Assembly (NCBI RefSeq): GCF_018614415.1
Contig: NZ_JAGGOO010000071.1
Coordinates: 40,202 to 104,201, forward strand
Direction: 5' to 3'
DNA from: Streptomyces sp. ISL-12
GTDB taxonomy: Bacteria > Actinomycetota > Actinomycetes > Streptomycetales > Streptomycetaceae
DNA: 64,000 nucleotides
The notes below the pieces were generated by a model. That model saw only the letters and a list, made by a program, of their open reading frames with translations, made no database searches and had not been told where the DNA came from. Of the stretch, positions 1-7,304 are shown one piece after another. How positions within the stretch are numbered: position 1 is the first letter of the stretch; each line of letters starts with the position of its first letter. A program made the translations under genes and the position numbers.

Positions 1-726
1 CTGCCCGGACAGACCGGCCGCGGCGTACACCACGTCGGCCTTGTTCTCGATCTGGCCCTCGGCGGCGGTCTTGCCCTTGTCGGGGCTGGAGAAGCCGCCC
101 TCCTCCGCGGTCTGCGTCAGGTACTGGGAGAGGACCTTGGCCTTGGGGTTGGTGTCCTTGACACCCTGCTCGAAGCCGGCCTGGAACTTGTGGATCAGCG
201 GGTTGTCCACACCGCCGATGAACCCGACCACGTTGCTCTTCGTGGACTTGGCGGCGGCGACGCCGGCCAGGTAGGAGCCCTGCTCCTCGGAGAAGACGAG
301 GTCGGCGACGTTCTCGGCCTCGATGGTGGAGTCGTCGACGATGCCGAAGGTGACGTCCGGGAACTTCTCGGCCGCGCCCTTGACGGCGGCGGCGTACGCG
401 TAGCCGACGCCCACGATCGGGTTGTAGCCCTGCTTGGCGAGGGACTCCAGGCGCTGCTGCTTGTCGGCGTCGGTCTCACCGTCGGTCGGCTCGATGTCCG
501 CCGTCTCGTACTTGAACTCCTTCTTCGCCTGTTCCAGGCCCGCGTAGGCCGCGTCGTTGAAGGACTGGTCGCCCTTGCCGCCCACGTCGTACGCGATCGC
601 GAGACCCTTGTCGCCCTTCGACTCCGAGGAGGAGGACGAGGTCGAGGTACCACCGCAGGCGGCGAGCGCGAGGGCCAGGGAGGCGGTCGCTGCGCCTGCG
701 ACCGTGATCCGGGAAATCCGGCGCAT
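1..726 (-). CDS. BMP family ABC transporter substrate-binding lipoprotein (partial, 3' end outside window)
   Basis: The visible 242 codons encode the N-terminal part of a basic membrane protein (BMP/PnrA-like) lipoprotein, a family that binds nucleosides or related ligands for an ABC importer at the outer face of the membrane. A signal peptide ends in the lipobox LAAC with Cys24, followed by a Ser-rich linker, then the family segments AIAYDVGGKGDQSFND and GFIGGVDNPLIHKFQAG. The gene runs off the left edge, so its C-terminus and any permease genes are not seen. It is a close paralogue of the next gene at 928-2001, with long identical stretches, and both are read leftwards. The ligand cannot be told from sequence; a nucleoside is the family expectation. 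The ATG at 726 is the only start placed correctly before the signal peptide. Confidence 0.93.
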   Translation of the reverse strand, partial: MRRISRITVAGAATASLALALAACGGTSTSSSSSESKGDKGLAIAYDVGGKGDQSFNDAAYAGLEQAKKEFKYETADIEPTDGETDADKQQRLESLAKQGYNPIVGVGYAYAAAVKGAAEKFPDVTFGIVDDSTIEAENVADLVFSEEQGSYLAGVAAAKSTKSNVVGFIGGVDNPLIHKFQAGFEQGVKDTNPKAKVLSQYLTQTAEEGGFSSPDKGKTAAEGQIENKADVVYAAAGLSGQ

Positions 727-789
727 GTGTGGTGCTCCTGTCGTACAAGCGCCGGACGGGGTTCGGCTGCGGCGCTGGGTTCGCCGCAG

Positions 790-804
790 ATTAACGCGCG
801 TAGA
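790..804. promoter_or_regulatory. Shared 15-bp near-palindrome upstream of first bmp gene
   Basis: The sequence ATTAACGCGCGTAGA lies 64-78 bp upstream of the ATG at 726. An identical copy sits at 2054-2068 before the second bmp gene. It is close to the perfect palindrome TCTACGCGCGTAGA, differing at two positions. Identity between two promoters in otherwise diverged DNA suggests a binding site for a common regulator. The regulator is not identified. Confidence 0.55.
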
Positions 805-889
805 CCAGCCTGAAAACCCCTTCTGTCCACCTTGTTATCGGCCCGTGCCCAACTCTCGCCGGGCGCAAACGCGAGGTGGCGTTCCGTGA

Positions 890-920
890 CGCCCGGCCGC
901 CTCGCGGCGACGGCCGGGCG
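890..920 (-). terminator. Hairpin downstream of second bmp gene
   Basis: CGCCCGGCCG (890-899) pairs with CGGCCGGGCG (911-920) to give a perfect 10-bp GC stem with an 11-nt loop, just after the stop codon of the minus-strand gene at 928. There is no T-tract, as is usual in streptomycetes. It probably separates transcription of the two bmp genes. Confidence 0.5.
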
Positions 921-927
921 GGGCGTC

Positions 928-2001
928 CTACGGCTCGGTCCGCACCTTGATCGAGCCGCTGACGATGCCTTGCTTCGCCTTGGCGACGGCGTCCTTCAAC
1001 CCGGCGACCTCGGCGTACTCCGGGTTGCTCTCGGACAGGCCCACACCGTCGGACTTCAGGTCGAAGGTCTTGGTACCGGTGAGCGGCTTGCCGTCCTCCA
1101 CCGACCGGGCCAGCGCGAACACGGCCCCGTCGATGTCCTTGAGCGCGGAGGTCAGGATGAAGTCCTTGTACTGGGCGAGGGCCTCCTGCTCGTACTGGTC
1201 GGAGTCGACCCCGATCGCCCACACCTTGTTGGCGGCGGCGGCCTCGATGACCCCCTGCCCGGACAGACCGGCCGCCTGGTAGACGACGTCCGCCTTCTTC
1301 TCGATCTGCCCCTCGGCGGCGGCCTTGCCCTTGTCGGGGCTGGAGAAGCCGCCCTCCTCCGCGGTCTGCGTCAGGTACTGCGAGACCACCTTCACCTCGG
1401 GGTCGGTGTCGGCGACGCCCTGCTCGTACCCGGCCTGGAACTTGTGGATCAGCGGTACGTCGACCCCGCCCACGAACCCGACCGTCTTGGTCTTCGTCGC
1501 CTTGGCGGCGGCGACACCGGCGAGGTAGGACGCCTCGTTCTCGGCGAACACGAGGGAGGCGACGTTGTCGCCCTCGACCACGGAGTCGACGATGCCGAAG
1601 GTGGTGTCCGGGTAGTCGGCGGCGACCTTCTCCATCGCCGGGCCGTAGGCGAAGCCGACGCCGACGACCGGGTTGTAGCCCTGCTTGGCCAGCGAGGCGA
1701 GCCGCTGCTCCTTGTCGGCGTCGGTCTCGCCGTCGGTGGGCTCGATGTCGGCGGTCTTGTAGCCGTACTCCTTCTTCGCCTGCTCCAGGCCCGCGTAGGC
1801 GGCGTCGTTGAAGGACTGGTCGCCCTTGCCGCCGATGTCGTAGGCGATGGCCATGCCCATGTCTTCCTTGGAGCCGCCGCCGTCACCGCCGTCCTCGGTG
1901 CTGGTGCCTCCACAGGCGGTGGCGGCGAGCGCGAGCGACGCGACTCCGACCACGGCGCTGGTCAGTCTCGGTATCCGACGCAGACTCGTTGTCCGACGCA
2001 T
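928..2001 (-). CDS. BMP family ABC transporter substrate-binding lipoprotein
   Basis: This 357-residue secreted lipoprotein is the intact tandem paralogue of the gene at 1-726. The signal peptide ends at Cys30 (ATAC; the -3 position is Ala rather than the usual Leu), followed by an acidic Gly-rich linker, then the BMP domain from about residue 50. Family segments include GGKGDQSFND, DVPLIHKFQAGYEQG, TAEEGGFSSPDKGK and the late segment SNPEYAEVAGLKDAV. The family delivers purine nucleosides or similar ligands to an ABC importer. The ATG at 2001 is chosen because it opens a normal lipoprotein signal; the open frame extends to 2106, but that extension has no signal character. A copy of the shared palindrome lies 53-67 bp upstream. 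Two near-identical binding proteins side by side suggest recent duplication, possibly with different ligand range or expression. Confidence 0.95.
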   Translation of the reverse strand: MRRTTSLRRIPRLTSAVVGVASLALAATACGGTSTEDGGDGGGSKEDMGMAIAYDIGGKGDQSFNDAAYAGLEQAKKEYGYKTADIEPTDGETDADKEQRLASLAKQGYNPVVGVGFAYGPAMEKVAADYPDTTFGIVDSVVEGDNVASLVFAENEASYLAGVAAAKATKTKTVGFVGGVDVPLIHKFQAGYEQGVADTDPEVKVVSQYLTQTAEEGGFSSPDKGKAAAEGQIEKKADVVYQAAGLSGQGVIEAAAANKVWAIGVDSDQYEQEALAQYKDFILTSALKDIDGAVFALARSVEDGKPLTGTKTFDLKSDGVGLSESNPEYAEVAGLKDAVAKAKQGIVSGSIKVRTEP

Positions 2002-2053
2002 CTGAAGTTCCCCATCCCTCAAGTCCCCGCGGCGAGCGCCCGGTTCGGCGCAC

Positions 2054-2068
2054 ATTAACGCGCGTAGA
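2054..2068. promoter_or_regulatory. Shared 15-bp near-palindrome upstream of second bmp gene
   Basis: Exact second copy of ATTAACGCGCGTAGA, 53-67 bp before the ATG at 2001. See the copy at 790-804. The similar placement before both paralogues supports a cis-regulatory role. No other clear element is seen in the rest of the 2002-2227 gap. Confidence 0.55.
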
Positions 2069-2227
2069 AACTCCTGGGAACGGGGTTCCTCGGGGCCGTT
2101 ATCCATTCGTGCCGGAGGGGGTTACGGGGTTGTGAACCAGCGGTTCGAAGGGGGCGGAAAGGGGTGGGTGCCGGCCCTACCATCGAGGTACGGCAAGCCG
2201 GAGCGATACAGACCCACTGGGGTGACC

Positions 2228-3430
2228 GTGAGCAACTGGGCAGACCTGACGACCGGTAAGCGCATCAAGCACCTACGAGGTTCCGACCTGACCCAGCAGG
2301 GGCTGGCGGAGGCGTCGGGGCTGTCGTTGGCCCTGGTGCAGAAGGCCGAGCAGGACCGGGGGGAGTTGTCCGTCGGGTCCCTGCTGAAGCTTGCGCACGC
2401 GCTGAAAACCGACGTGTCGGTGATCCTTGGGCAGCAGGCGCCGCGGCGAGGGATGAACAGGGGTACTCGGGCTGCCGTGCGCCGGCTTTCCGACGCCGTC
2501 CACGACAGCGCCCTCGGCGTCTGGGAAGGCATCGAAGAGCCAAGCGGTCTGCGTGAACTGTCGATCGCTCATGACCGCGTCTGCTCCAGTTACTGGCGAG
2601 GCGACTACGAGGAGTTCGGCGAACTCGTCGCCAAAGTCCTGCTCGAAGGACGCGTCCGGTACGGGCAGGCCAGTGGGTACGAACGCGAGCGGCTGGGCTC
2701 CGTCCTCGCGAGCACGTACCAGTTCGCCTCCTCGGCCGCGATCTTGCTGGGCCAGCGGGACCTCGCCCTGAGCGCACTCACATCGGCACGCCATCTCGCG
2801 GAGGACTCCGGGGACGACGTGCTCACCGCGCTCCTGGAGTCCACGCTGTCGTGGATCTACCTGCGAAGCGCCAGACTCCCCAGGGCAATTGCCGTCGCCG
2901 AGCAGGCTGCCCTGCGGATCGAGCCCACGTTCAGCCGGGCTTCCCGGCCTCAGTTGCTCGCCTACGGACGCCTGATGATCTCCGCCGCCGTGGCCGCCTC
3001 GCGCGAGGGAAACGCCACCTCCGCTGACGACTACCTGTCGCAGGCGCATGCGGCGGCAGCCCGCCTCGGCAGCGACGAGGACCTGTACGGCACACACTTC
3101 GGCCCCACCGCCGCGAACACGGAAGCCGTGGGGATCGCCGTGGCGCTCGGGAACCACGGAAGGGCCTTGCGGCTGGCCGCGCACACCGAACTGCCGCAGT
3201 CCATGCCCAAGCTCGCCCGCAACCGCTACAAACTGGACGTCGCCCTCGCCCAGTGCGCGGCCGGCCTCTACGACCAGGCGGGAGACACTCTGATCGAGGT
3301 GGGACTCGACGCCCCGGAGTGGGTCAGGCACCAGGCCCTGCCCGGCGTGATCGGCAAGCGGCTCGCCAAGGTGTCGACGGCTCGCGTGCGCAGGATCGGC
3401 GAGGTGATCGGCGTGCCACTGATCGCGTGA
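2228..3430 (+). CDS. XRE-family helix-turn-helix regulator with TPR-like C-terminal region
   Basis: A 400-residue DNA-binding regulator. Residues about 10-70 form a Cro/CI-type HTH (LTQQGLAEASGLSLALVQKAE, then a typical SLLKLAHALK helix). The remaining roughly 300 residues are Ala/Leu-rich helical repeats, as in the large streptomycete XRE regulators whose C-terminal repeats sense a partner or signal. The GTG at 2228 is preferred: GGGG lies six bases upstream and the HTH begins at the expected distance; the frame remains open to 2132 and a GTG at 2222 is also possible. It is the first gene of the module containing a resolvase-like protein, radical SAM enzyme, kinase and methyltransferase relic, all on the same strand, and is the obvious candidate to control them. 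The ligand and operator are unknown. Confidence 0.85.
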   Translation: MSNWADLTTGKRIKHLRGSDLTQQGLAEASGLSLALVQKAEQDRGELSVGSLLKLAHALKTDVSVILGQQAPRRGMNRGTRAAVRRLSDAVHDSALGVWEGIEEPSGLRELSIAHDRVCSSYWRGDYEEFGELVAKVLLEGRVRYGQASGYERERLGSVLASTYQFASSAAILLGQRDLALSALTSARHLAEDSGDDVLTALLESTLSWIYLRSARLPRAIAVAEQAALRIEPTFSRASRPQLLAYGRLMISAAVAASREGNATSADDYLSQAHAAAARLGSDEDLYGTHFGPTAANTEAVGIAVALGNHGRALRLAAHTELPQSMPKLARNRYKLDVALAQCAAGLYDQAGDTLIEVGLDAPEWVRHQALPGVIGKRLAKVSTARVRRIGEVIGVPLIA

Positions 3431-3431
3431 G

Positions 3432-3448
3432 TCGTACGGAGCGTACGA
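3432..3448. promoter_or_regulatory. CGTACG-containing inverted repeat between XRE gene and downstream genes
   Basis: TCGTACG (3432-3438) and CGTACGA (3442-3448) form a perfect 7-bp inverted repeat with a 3-bp spacer right after the XRE stop codon. A third TCGTACG occurs at 3474-3480. A separate 10-bp palindrome TGATCGATCA is at 3501-3510, just before the ATG at 3525. These could be operators for the XRE protein or, for the first, a weak terminator. Sequence alone does not decide. Confidence 0.4.
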
Positions 3449-3524
3449 GTCGGGGCCGGGCAACCTCTCCTCGTCGTACGTCTCATCACTTCACCGTGCG
3501 TGATCGATCAAGCACAGTCGACGC

Positions 3525-4019
3525 ATGGTCAGCTACAAGAGCGCACAGACGCAGGAACCGGCCCGCCGCCGCACCGAGGGCGACCTGAGACGACGCCAGG
3601 CACTGGCGGACGCGGCGGCGGGGGTCTCGCCGGGTGAGGCCGACGTACTGGCCGAGGCGGCGAAGGTCGAGCGGTTCCGCTGTGTGATCTACCTGTGCGG
3701 CGCTCCCCCGACGGACATCGCGCGCCCCGGCCGGGAGTGCAGGGAGTACGCCGAGGCGTTCGGGTGGGAGATCACGGACGTCATCGAGGAACGCGCGGGC
3801 CTGCTGCCGCCGCGAGGGCGTGACGGGCTGTGGCGAGCCGTCGAGCGCGTCAAGGAGGGAGCGGCCGGGGCGGTGCTCACGGCGTGCCGCTCGATGATCT
3901 CCTCCGTTCCGCAGGAGTACGACGAGGTGGCGCGCGAGATCGAGAAGGCCGGCGGCTTCCTGCACGTCAAGGACTCGGCACGCAGAGGGCTCACGCGGGA
4001 CGCCGGGCACTCGGCGTGA
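3525..4019 (+). CDS. Resolvase-like (serine recombinase N-terminal fold) protein lacking the catalytic serine
   Basis: A 164-residue protein whose region from about residue 50 resembles the N-terminal resolvase domain: a hydrophobic strand (RCVIYLCG), then RPGRECREYAEAFGW and RDGLWRAVERVKEGAAGAVL, the usual spacing of the helix after the active site and the R-x-GL motif. The position that carries the nucleophilic Ser in active recombinases (YxRvS) is YLCG here, so strand cleavage is unlikely. There is no C-terminal DNA-binding or zinc domain. Such short resolvase-like proteins are found beside XRE regulators in actinobacteria; their role is not known to me. The stop overlaps the next start (GTGA, 4016-4019), indicating coupled translation with the Cys-containing protein and the radical SAM gene. 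It may be a degenerate recombinase reused as a regulatory or structural partner. Confidence 0.65.
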   Translation: MVSYKSAQTQEPARRRTEGDLRRRQALADAAAGVSPGEADVLAEAAKVERFRCVIYLCGAPPTDIARPGRECREYAEAFGWEITDVIEERAGLLPPRGRDGLWRAVERVKEGAAGAVLTACRSMISSVPQEYDEVAREIEKAGGFLHVKDSARRGLTRDAGHSA

Positions 4020-4360
4020 TCTTCGCCCCCGCCGTCACGCGTCCGTGGCGCGACGCGTGGCCGCTCGTCGCGCAGCCGGACGACGGCAACCCCTGGGTGA
4101 CCGGCACCTGTTGGCTGTACTGCCGACGCGAGGGGGTGCGCGTGCTGTGGGTCGGCTCCGTGTCCACGCCCGGCGCTACGGGTGACGTGTACGCGTGCGC
4201 TCCGTGCGTCGCGGAGCTCGACCACATGGTGCGTGTCCAGTCCCACGACCGGGACAGGACCGTGCGGTGCGCAGCCCTCACCGTGCCGGCGCACGCGCCC
4301 CTCCCCGGGCCCGCACCACACCACCGTACGGAGAACAACGAACGAGAGGGAAGCACATGA
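4016..4360 (+). CDS. Small Cys-containing protein, possible zinc-binding
   Basis: A 114-residue protein I do not recognise. It contains C32-x3-C36 and, 25 residues later, C61-x2-C64, plus C85. That spacing would suit a zinc ribbon-like site. The N-terminal half is Trp-rich (WRDAWPLV, NPWVTGTCWLYC) and the C-terminal end is polar and Pro-rich. The GTG at 4016 overlaps the preceding stop by four bases, and its own stop overlaps the ATG of the radical SAM gene (ATGA, 4357-4360), so it is translationally coupled on both sides. This tight arrangement argues that it is a real gene and works with the radical SAM enzyme. A role as a small partner or substrate-recognition protein is only an inference. 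Confidence 0.65.
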   Translation: MIFAPAVTRPWRDAWPLVAQPDDGNPWVTGTCWLYCRREGVRVLWVGSVSTPGATGDVYACAPCVAELDHMVRVQSHDRDRTVRCAALTVPAHAPLPGPAPHHRTENNEREGST

Positions 4361-5277
4361 CCACCAGTACAGCGGTACCTGTCATCAAGAAGCCGGGCGC
4401 GCCCGGCTTCTTGTGGCTGGACCTCACCCGGAAGTGCCAGCTCGCGTGCGGCCACTGTCACAACGGCTCCGGCGCAGACGGCTCGCACGGCTCGATGACC
4501 GCCCAGGACTGGACACGTGTCCTCGACGAAGCCACCGCGGCAGGCGTCTCCCGAGTGCAGTTCACCGGGGGAGAAGTCACCCTGCACCCCGACGCGCCGG
4601 CCCTCGTCGAGTACGCGTTGACGCTCGGCCTGGCGGTCGAGGTGTACAGCAACCTGGTCCACCTGAACGACGCGTGGTGGAGTTTGCTGCGGCGGGAGGG
4701 CGTCAGCCTCGCCACCTCGTACTACGGCTCGGAGGGCGCGCACAACGCCGTCACCGGACGCGGCAGCCATGCTCGCACCCGAGCGAACATCGTGAAAGCG
4801 GTGGCGGACAAGGTCCCGGTCCGCGTGTCCGTGATCGTCTCCGATCCTTCCGGCACCGGCGACGAAGCGAAGCGGGAGCTTCAGGCCTTGGGTGTCCGTG
4901 CCGTTCGCGTCGACCATGTCCGGCCCTTCGGCCGTGCGGCGAACGGACGGGAACCATGTACGGACGGCCTCTGCGGACGGTGTGGGGACGGGCGAGCGTC
5001 CATTGGACCGGACGGCGCCGTGTCCCCATGCGTGTTCTCCACGTGGTTGAGCGTGGGCAACGTCCAGGAAGCGTCGCTGAGGGCTATTTTCGACGGTCCT
5101 GAGATCGCACAAGCCAATGCGGCCATTCGAGAGGGGCGCGACCTCGACGCCGCTTTCAGTTGCGGCCCCGGCAGTCCTTGTGGCCCCGACAGTGACGACA
5201 GCCGCTCCTGCACCCCCGACACCGATGACGAGTGCTCCCCGGGGACACCCGGAAGTGAGTGCACCCCGAGGAACTGA
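4357..5277 (+). CDS. Radical SAM enzyme with SPASM-like cysteines and a five-fold C-x-P tail
   Basis: A 306-residue radical SAM protein. The cluster-binding motif C27-x3-C31-x2-C34 follows the strand GFLWLDLTRK, and the SAM-binding GGE is at 71-73. C201-x4-C206-x2-C209 and C225 form a SPASM/twitch-like region expected to hold an auxiliary Fe-S cluster, which is typical of peptide- or small-molecule-modifying enzymes. After about residue 265 the protein ends in a 38-residue, Gly/Pro/Asp-rich tail with five Cys (269, 275, 285, 293, 302), each in the motif C-[GST]-P. The start is clear: GAGAGGGAA lies before the ATG, which overlaps the upstream stop. Neighbours are an APH-type kinase and a PCMT-like methyltransferase relic, a set that suggests a tailoring pathway, perhaps for a ribosomal peptide. 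No separate precursor gene is evident, and the substrate is unknown. Confidence 0.88.
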   Translation: MTTSTAVPVIKKPGAPGFLWLDLTRKCQLACGHCHNGSGADGSHGSMTAQDWTRVLDEATAAGVSRVQFTGGEVTLHPDAPALVEYALTLGLAVEVYSNLVHLNDAWWSLLRREGVSLATSYYGSEGAHNAVTGRGSHARTRANIVKAVADKVPVRVSVIVSDPSGTGDEAKRELQALGVRAVRVDHVRPFGRAANGREPCTDGLCGRCGDGRASIGPDGAVSPCVFSTWLSVGNVQEASLRAIFDGPEIAQANAAIREGRDLDAAFSCGPGSPCGPDSDDSRSCTPDTDDECSPGTPGSECTPRN

Positions 5278-5284
5278 ACGCGAT

Positions 5285-6091
5285 ATGGACGACGACCTTC
5301 CCGAACACGCGATCCGCCCCTTGATCGAGGAGCACACGGGTCCGGTGGTACAGGTCAAGCGAACCGTGCGCGGCTTCAGCTCGGATCTGACGGCCTTGGT
5401 CGACTGCGGCGAGGGACGGTTCTTCGTCAAGGCAATGCGTAATCGGCCGGGCGGCCGACGGAAGTCCCTCATCAGGGAAAAACTGATCACCGGGCATCTC
5501 GGACACATCTCACCGCCTCTGTTGTGGGACGTGGAATCCGCAGACTGGTTGGTACTGGGCTTCGAAGTGATCGACGGCCGGGCTTCCGACTTCGCGCCCG
5601 GCTCGCCCGATCTCCCTCTGGTGGTCGGGGTCCTCGGGGACATCGGGCGGTTGTCCCTTCCGGAGATCGCGCGAACCTGGACCGAGACCCGCTGGGACCG
5701 GTTCCTCTCGAACAGCTCGGAGACCGAACTGTTCAGGGGGGAATCGCTCCTACACACCGATATCAACCAGAGCAACTTCCTCGTGGCGAAGCGGCGGGTG
5801 TGGGCCGTGGACTGGGCGTGGCCGACCAGGGGGGCGGGGTTCATCGACCCCGCGCTCCTGGTTCTCCAGCTCATCGCGGCCGGGCACACCCCGGACGGCG
5901 CGGAAGCGTGGGCATCCGAGTTGTCCGCGTGGCGCGAGGCGGCCCCGGAGGCGATCAACGCCTTCGTCGCCGCCAACCTGCGGATGTACCGGGCCGCTGC
6001 CGTACGAAAGCCCGATGAGGACTGGCTCAAGGCCATGGTCGAGGCGTGCCGGGCCTGGGCCGGACACAGAAGGCTGCCCGAGGAGCGATGA
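5285..6091 (+). CDS. Aminoglycoside phosphotransferase-family kinase-like protein
   Basis: A 268-residue protein of the APH/choline kinase fold. A strand with the conserved Lys (GRFFVKAMR) is followed by the catalytic loop LLHTDINQSNFLV, matching H-x-D-x4-N, and the metal-binding segment AVDWAWPTRGAGFID, with the Asp expected in this fold. It should phosphorylate a hydroxyl of a small molecule, or act as a protein kinase-like partner; the family name does not imply drug resistance. The gene starts 7 bp after the radical SAM stop. The ATG at 5285 gives a normal N-terminus, although the frame is open upstream to 5117, overlapping the radical SAM tail. Its stop overlaps the methyltransferase relic start (ATGA at 6088-6091), so the three belonged to one operon. 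Confidence 0.83.
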   Translation: MDDDLPEHAIRPLIEEHTGPVVQVKRTVRGFSSDLTALVDCGEGRFFVKAMRNRPGGRRKSLIREKLITGHLGHISPPLLWDVESADWLVLGFEVIDGRASDFAPGSPDLPLVVGVLGDIGRLSLPEIARTWTETRWDRFLSNSSETELFRGESLLHTDINQSNFLVAKRRVWAVDWAWPTRGAGFIDPALLVLQLIAAGHTPDGAEAWASELSAWREAAPEAINAFVAANLRMYRAAAVRKPDEDWLKAMVEACRAWAGHRRLPEER

Positions 6092-7239
6092 CCACTCGTG
6101 CACTGAGGCACCCCATGACCACCTCCCCCACCCGGTTGCGCGCCGCCCTCGCCGCATCCGTGTCCGTCGAGATCCTGCCTGGCGTGCGGCACTGGACGCC
6201 GTTCCTCGCGAACTCTTCCTCGGTGACGCAGTGTTCCGGTCGTCGGGTGGGCGGTGGGAGCACTTGCGCCGTCGGACGGCGGGTGACGACGAGTGGCTCC
6301 GGCTCGTCCACGCGGACAAGACCTGGGTGACACAGGTGGACGGCATCGCCGCGGTGGACGCGTCCGGATCGCTGTCCGGGCAGCCGACCTCGTCCAGTAC
6401 GCTGCCGTCGCTCGTCGTCCGCATGCTCGACCTGGCCGGAGTCCGTGAGGGCGACTGGGTCCTGGAAGTGGGCACCGGTACGGGCTACTCGACCGCCCTG
6501 CTCTGTCACCGTCTCGGCGACGAGAACGTGTACTCGGTCGAGTACGACGCCCGGCTCGCGACGGCTGCGCCGATCGTCTGCACCGCGCCGGGTGCTCCCC
6601 CACGCTGCTCGTCGGTGACGGGCTCGCCGGTCATGCGGAAGCCGCCGAGTACGACGCCGTCGTCGCCACGTGCGCGGTCCGGTACGTCCCGCCCGCGTGG
6701 TTGCTGTCAGGTCCGGGCCGGGGGCAGCGTCACGGTCTGTCTGAGCGGGTGGATGGTCGCCTCAGGGCCGGTCCGTCTCACCGTGCACGACGACGGCACC
6801 GCGTCGGGGCGCTTCGCCGGTGACCGCGTCGGGTACATGCTCGCGCGTCCTCACGAACGACCGCCCCGCCACCTTCCACCAGCGGCCGGGGCAGGTACGG
6901 CCAGCCCGGCCGTACCCTGGCCTGGTCGGTGACTGGACCGGCGCGTTCGTCGCCCAGTTCGCCGCGCCCTCCGCCGAACTCATGATGACCGGTGACGGAG
7001 TGATCCTCGTCGATGTCGCGACCGGCTCACAGGCGTGGACCTGTCCGGAGGGGCAAGGGTGGGTGGTGCGCCAGCATGGGCCGTTGCGGCTGTGGGACGC
7101 CGTCGAGGACGGCCTCGCGGCGTGGCGGGCGGCGGGGGCGCCGGGACAGGACGGCTTCGGTCTGACCGTGCGCAACGACGGCACCCGGCGGGTCTGGATC
7201 GGTGAGCCCGGCGGTGTGGGGTGGGAGCTGCCGGTCTGA
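6088..7239 (+). pseudogene. PCMT-like peptide methyltransferase, broken by at least four frameshifts
   Basis: Pieces of one protein similar to the isoaspartate-methyltransferase-like enzymes of actinobacterial RiPP systems (ATP-grasp peptide maturase or FxLD types) lie in order but in changing frames. The N-terminus MTTSPTRLRAALAAS (from 6088/6115) is in one frame. DPAWRAALDAVPRELFLGD and the SAM motif VLEVGTGTGYSTALL follow in a second. TLLVGDGLAGHAEAAEYDA (about 6602) is in a third. VRAGGSVTVCLSG returns to the second, and the C-terminal block with VRQHGPLRLWDAVEDGLAAW (to 7239) is back in the first. Each piece is plausible protein and no single frame reads through. Every other gene here is intact, so sequencing error is less likely than true decay. 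An intact gene would encode about 380 residues. Its ATGA overlap with the kinase shows it once belonged to the radical SAM operon. Confidence 0.8.
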
Positions 7240-7253
7240 TCGAGGGCGTCCCC

Positions 7254-7294
7254 GGCGATGGCTGGCGCTTCGGGGCGGAGTGTCAGCCATCGCC
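7254..7294. terminator. Bidirectional hairpin between convergent genes
   Basis: GGCGATGGCTG (7254-7264) and CAGCCATCGCC (7284-7294) form a perfect 11-bp stem with a 19-nt loop. It lies between the end of the methyltransferase relic and the stop of the minus-strand amidohydrolase, so it can end transcription from both sides. Confidence 0.65.
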
Positions 7295-7304
7295 TGGAGC
7301 TGGC

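Noticed and set aside
5117..5284. A longer N-terminus for the kinase, overlapping the radical SAM tail
   Set aside because: The frame is open, but the extra residues are Ala/Pro/Thr-rich shadow sequence of the tail region and the ATG at 5285 gives a normal kinase start.
3991..6603. An 870-codon open frame on the minus strand over the radical SAM module
   Set aside because: It is antisense to five real genes that have conserved motifs and overlapping starts; its own sequence has no recognisable domain.
3525..7239. An integrative element carrying the radical SAM module
   Set aside because: The resolvase-like protein lacks a catalytic serine, no integrase, excisionase or replication gene is present, and I see no flanking direct repeats or tRNA gene.
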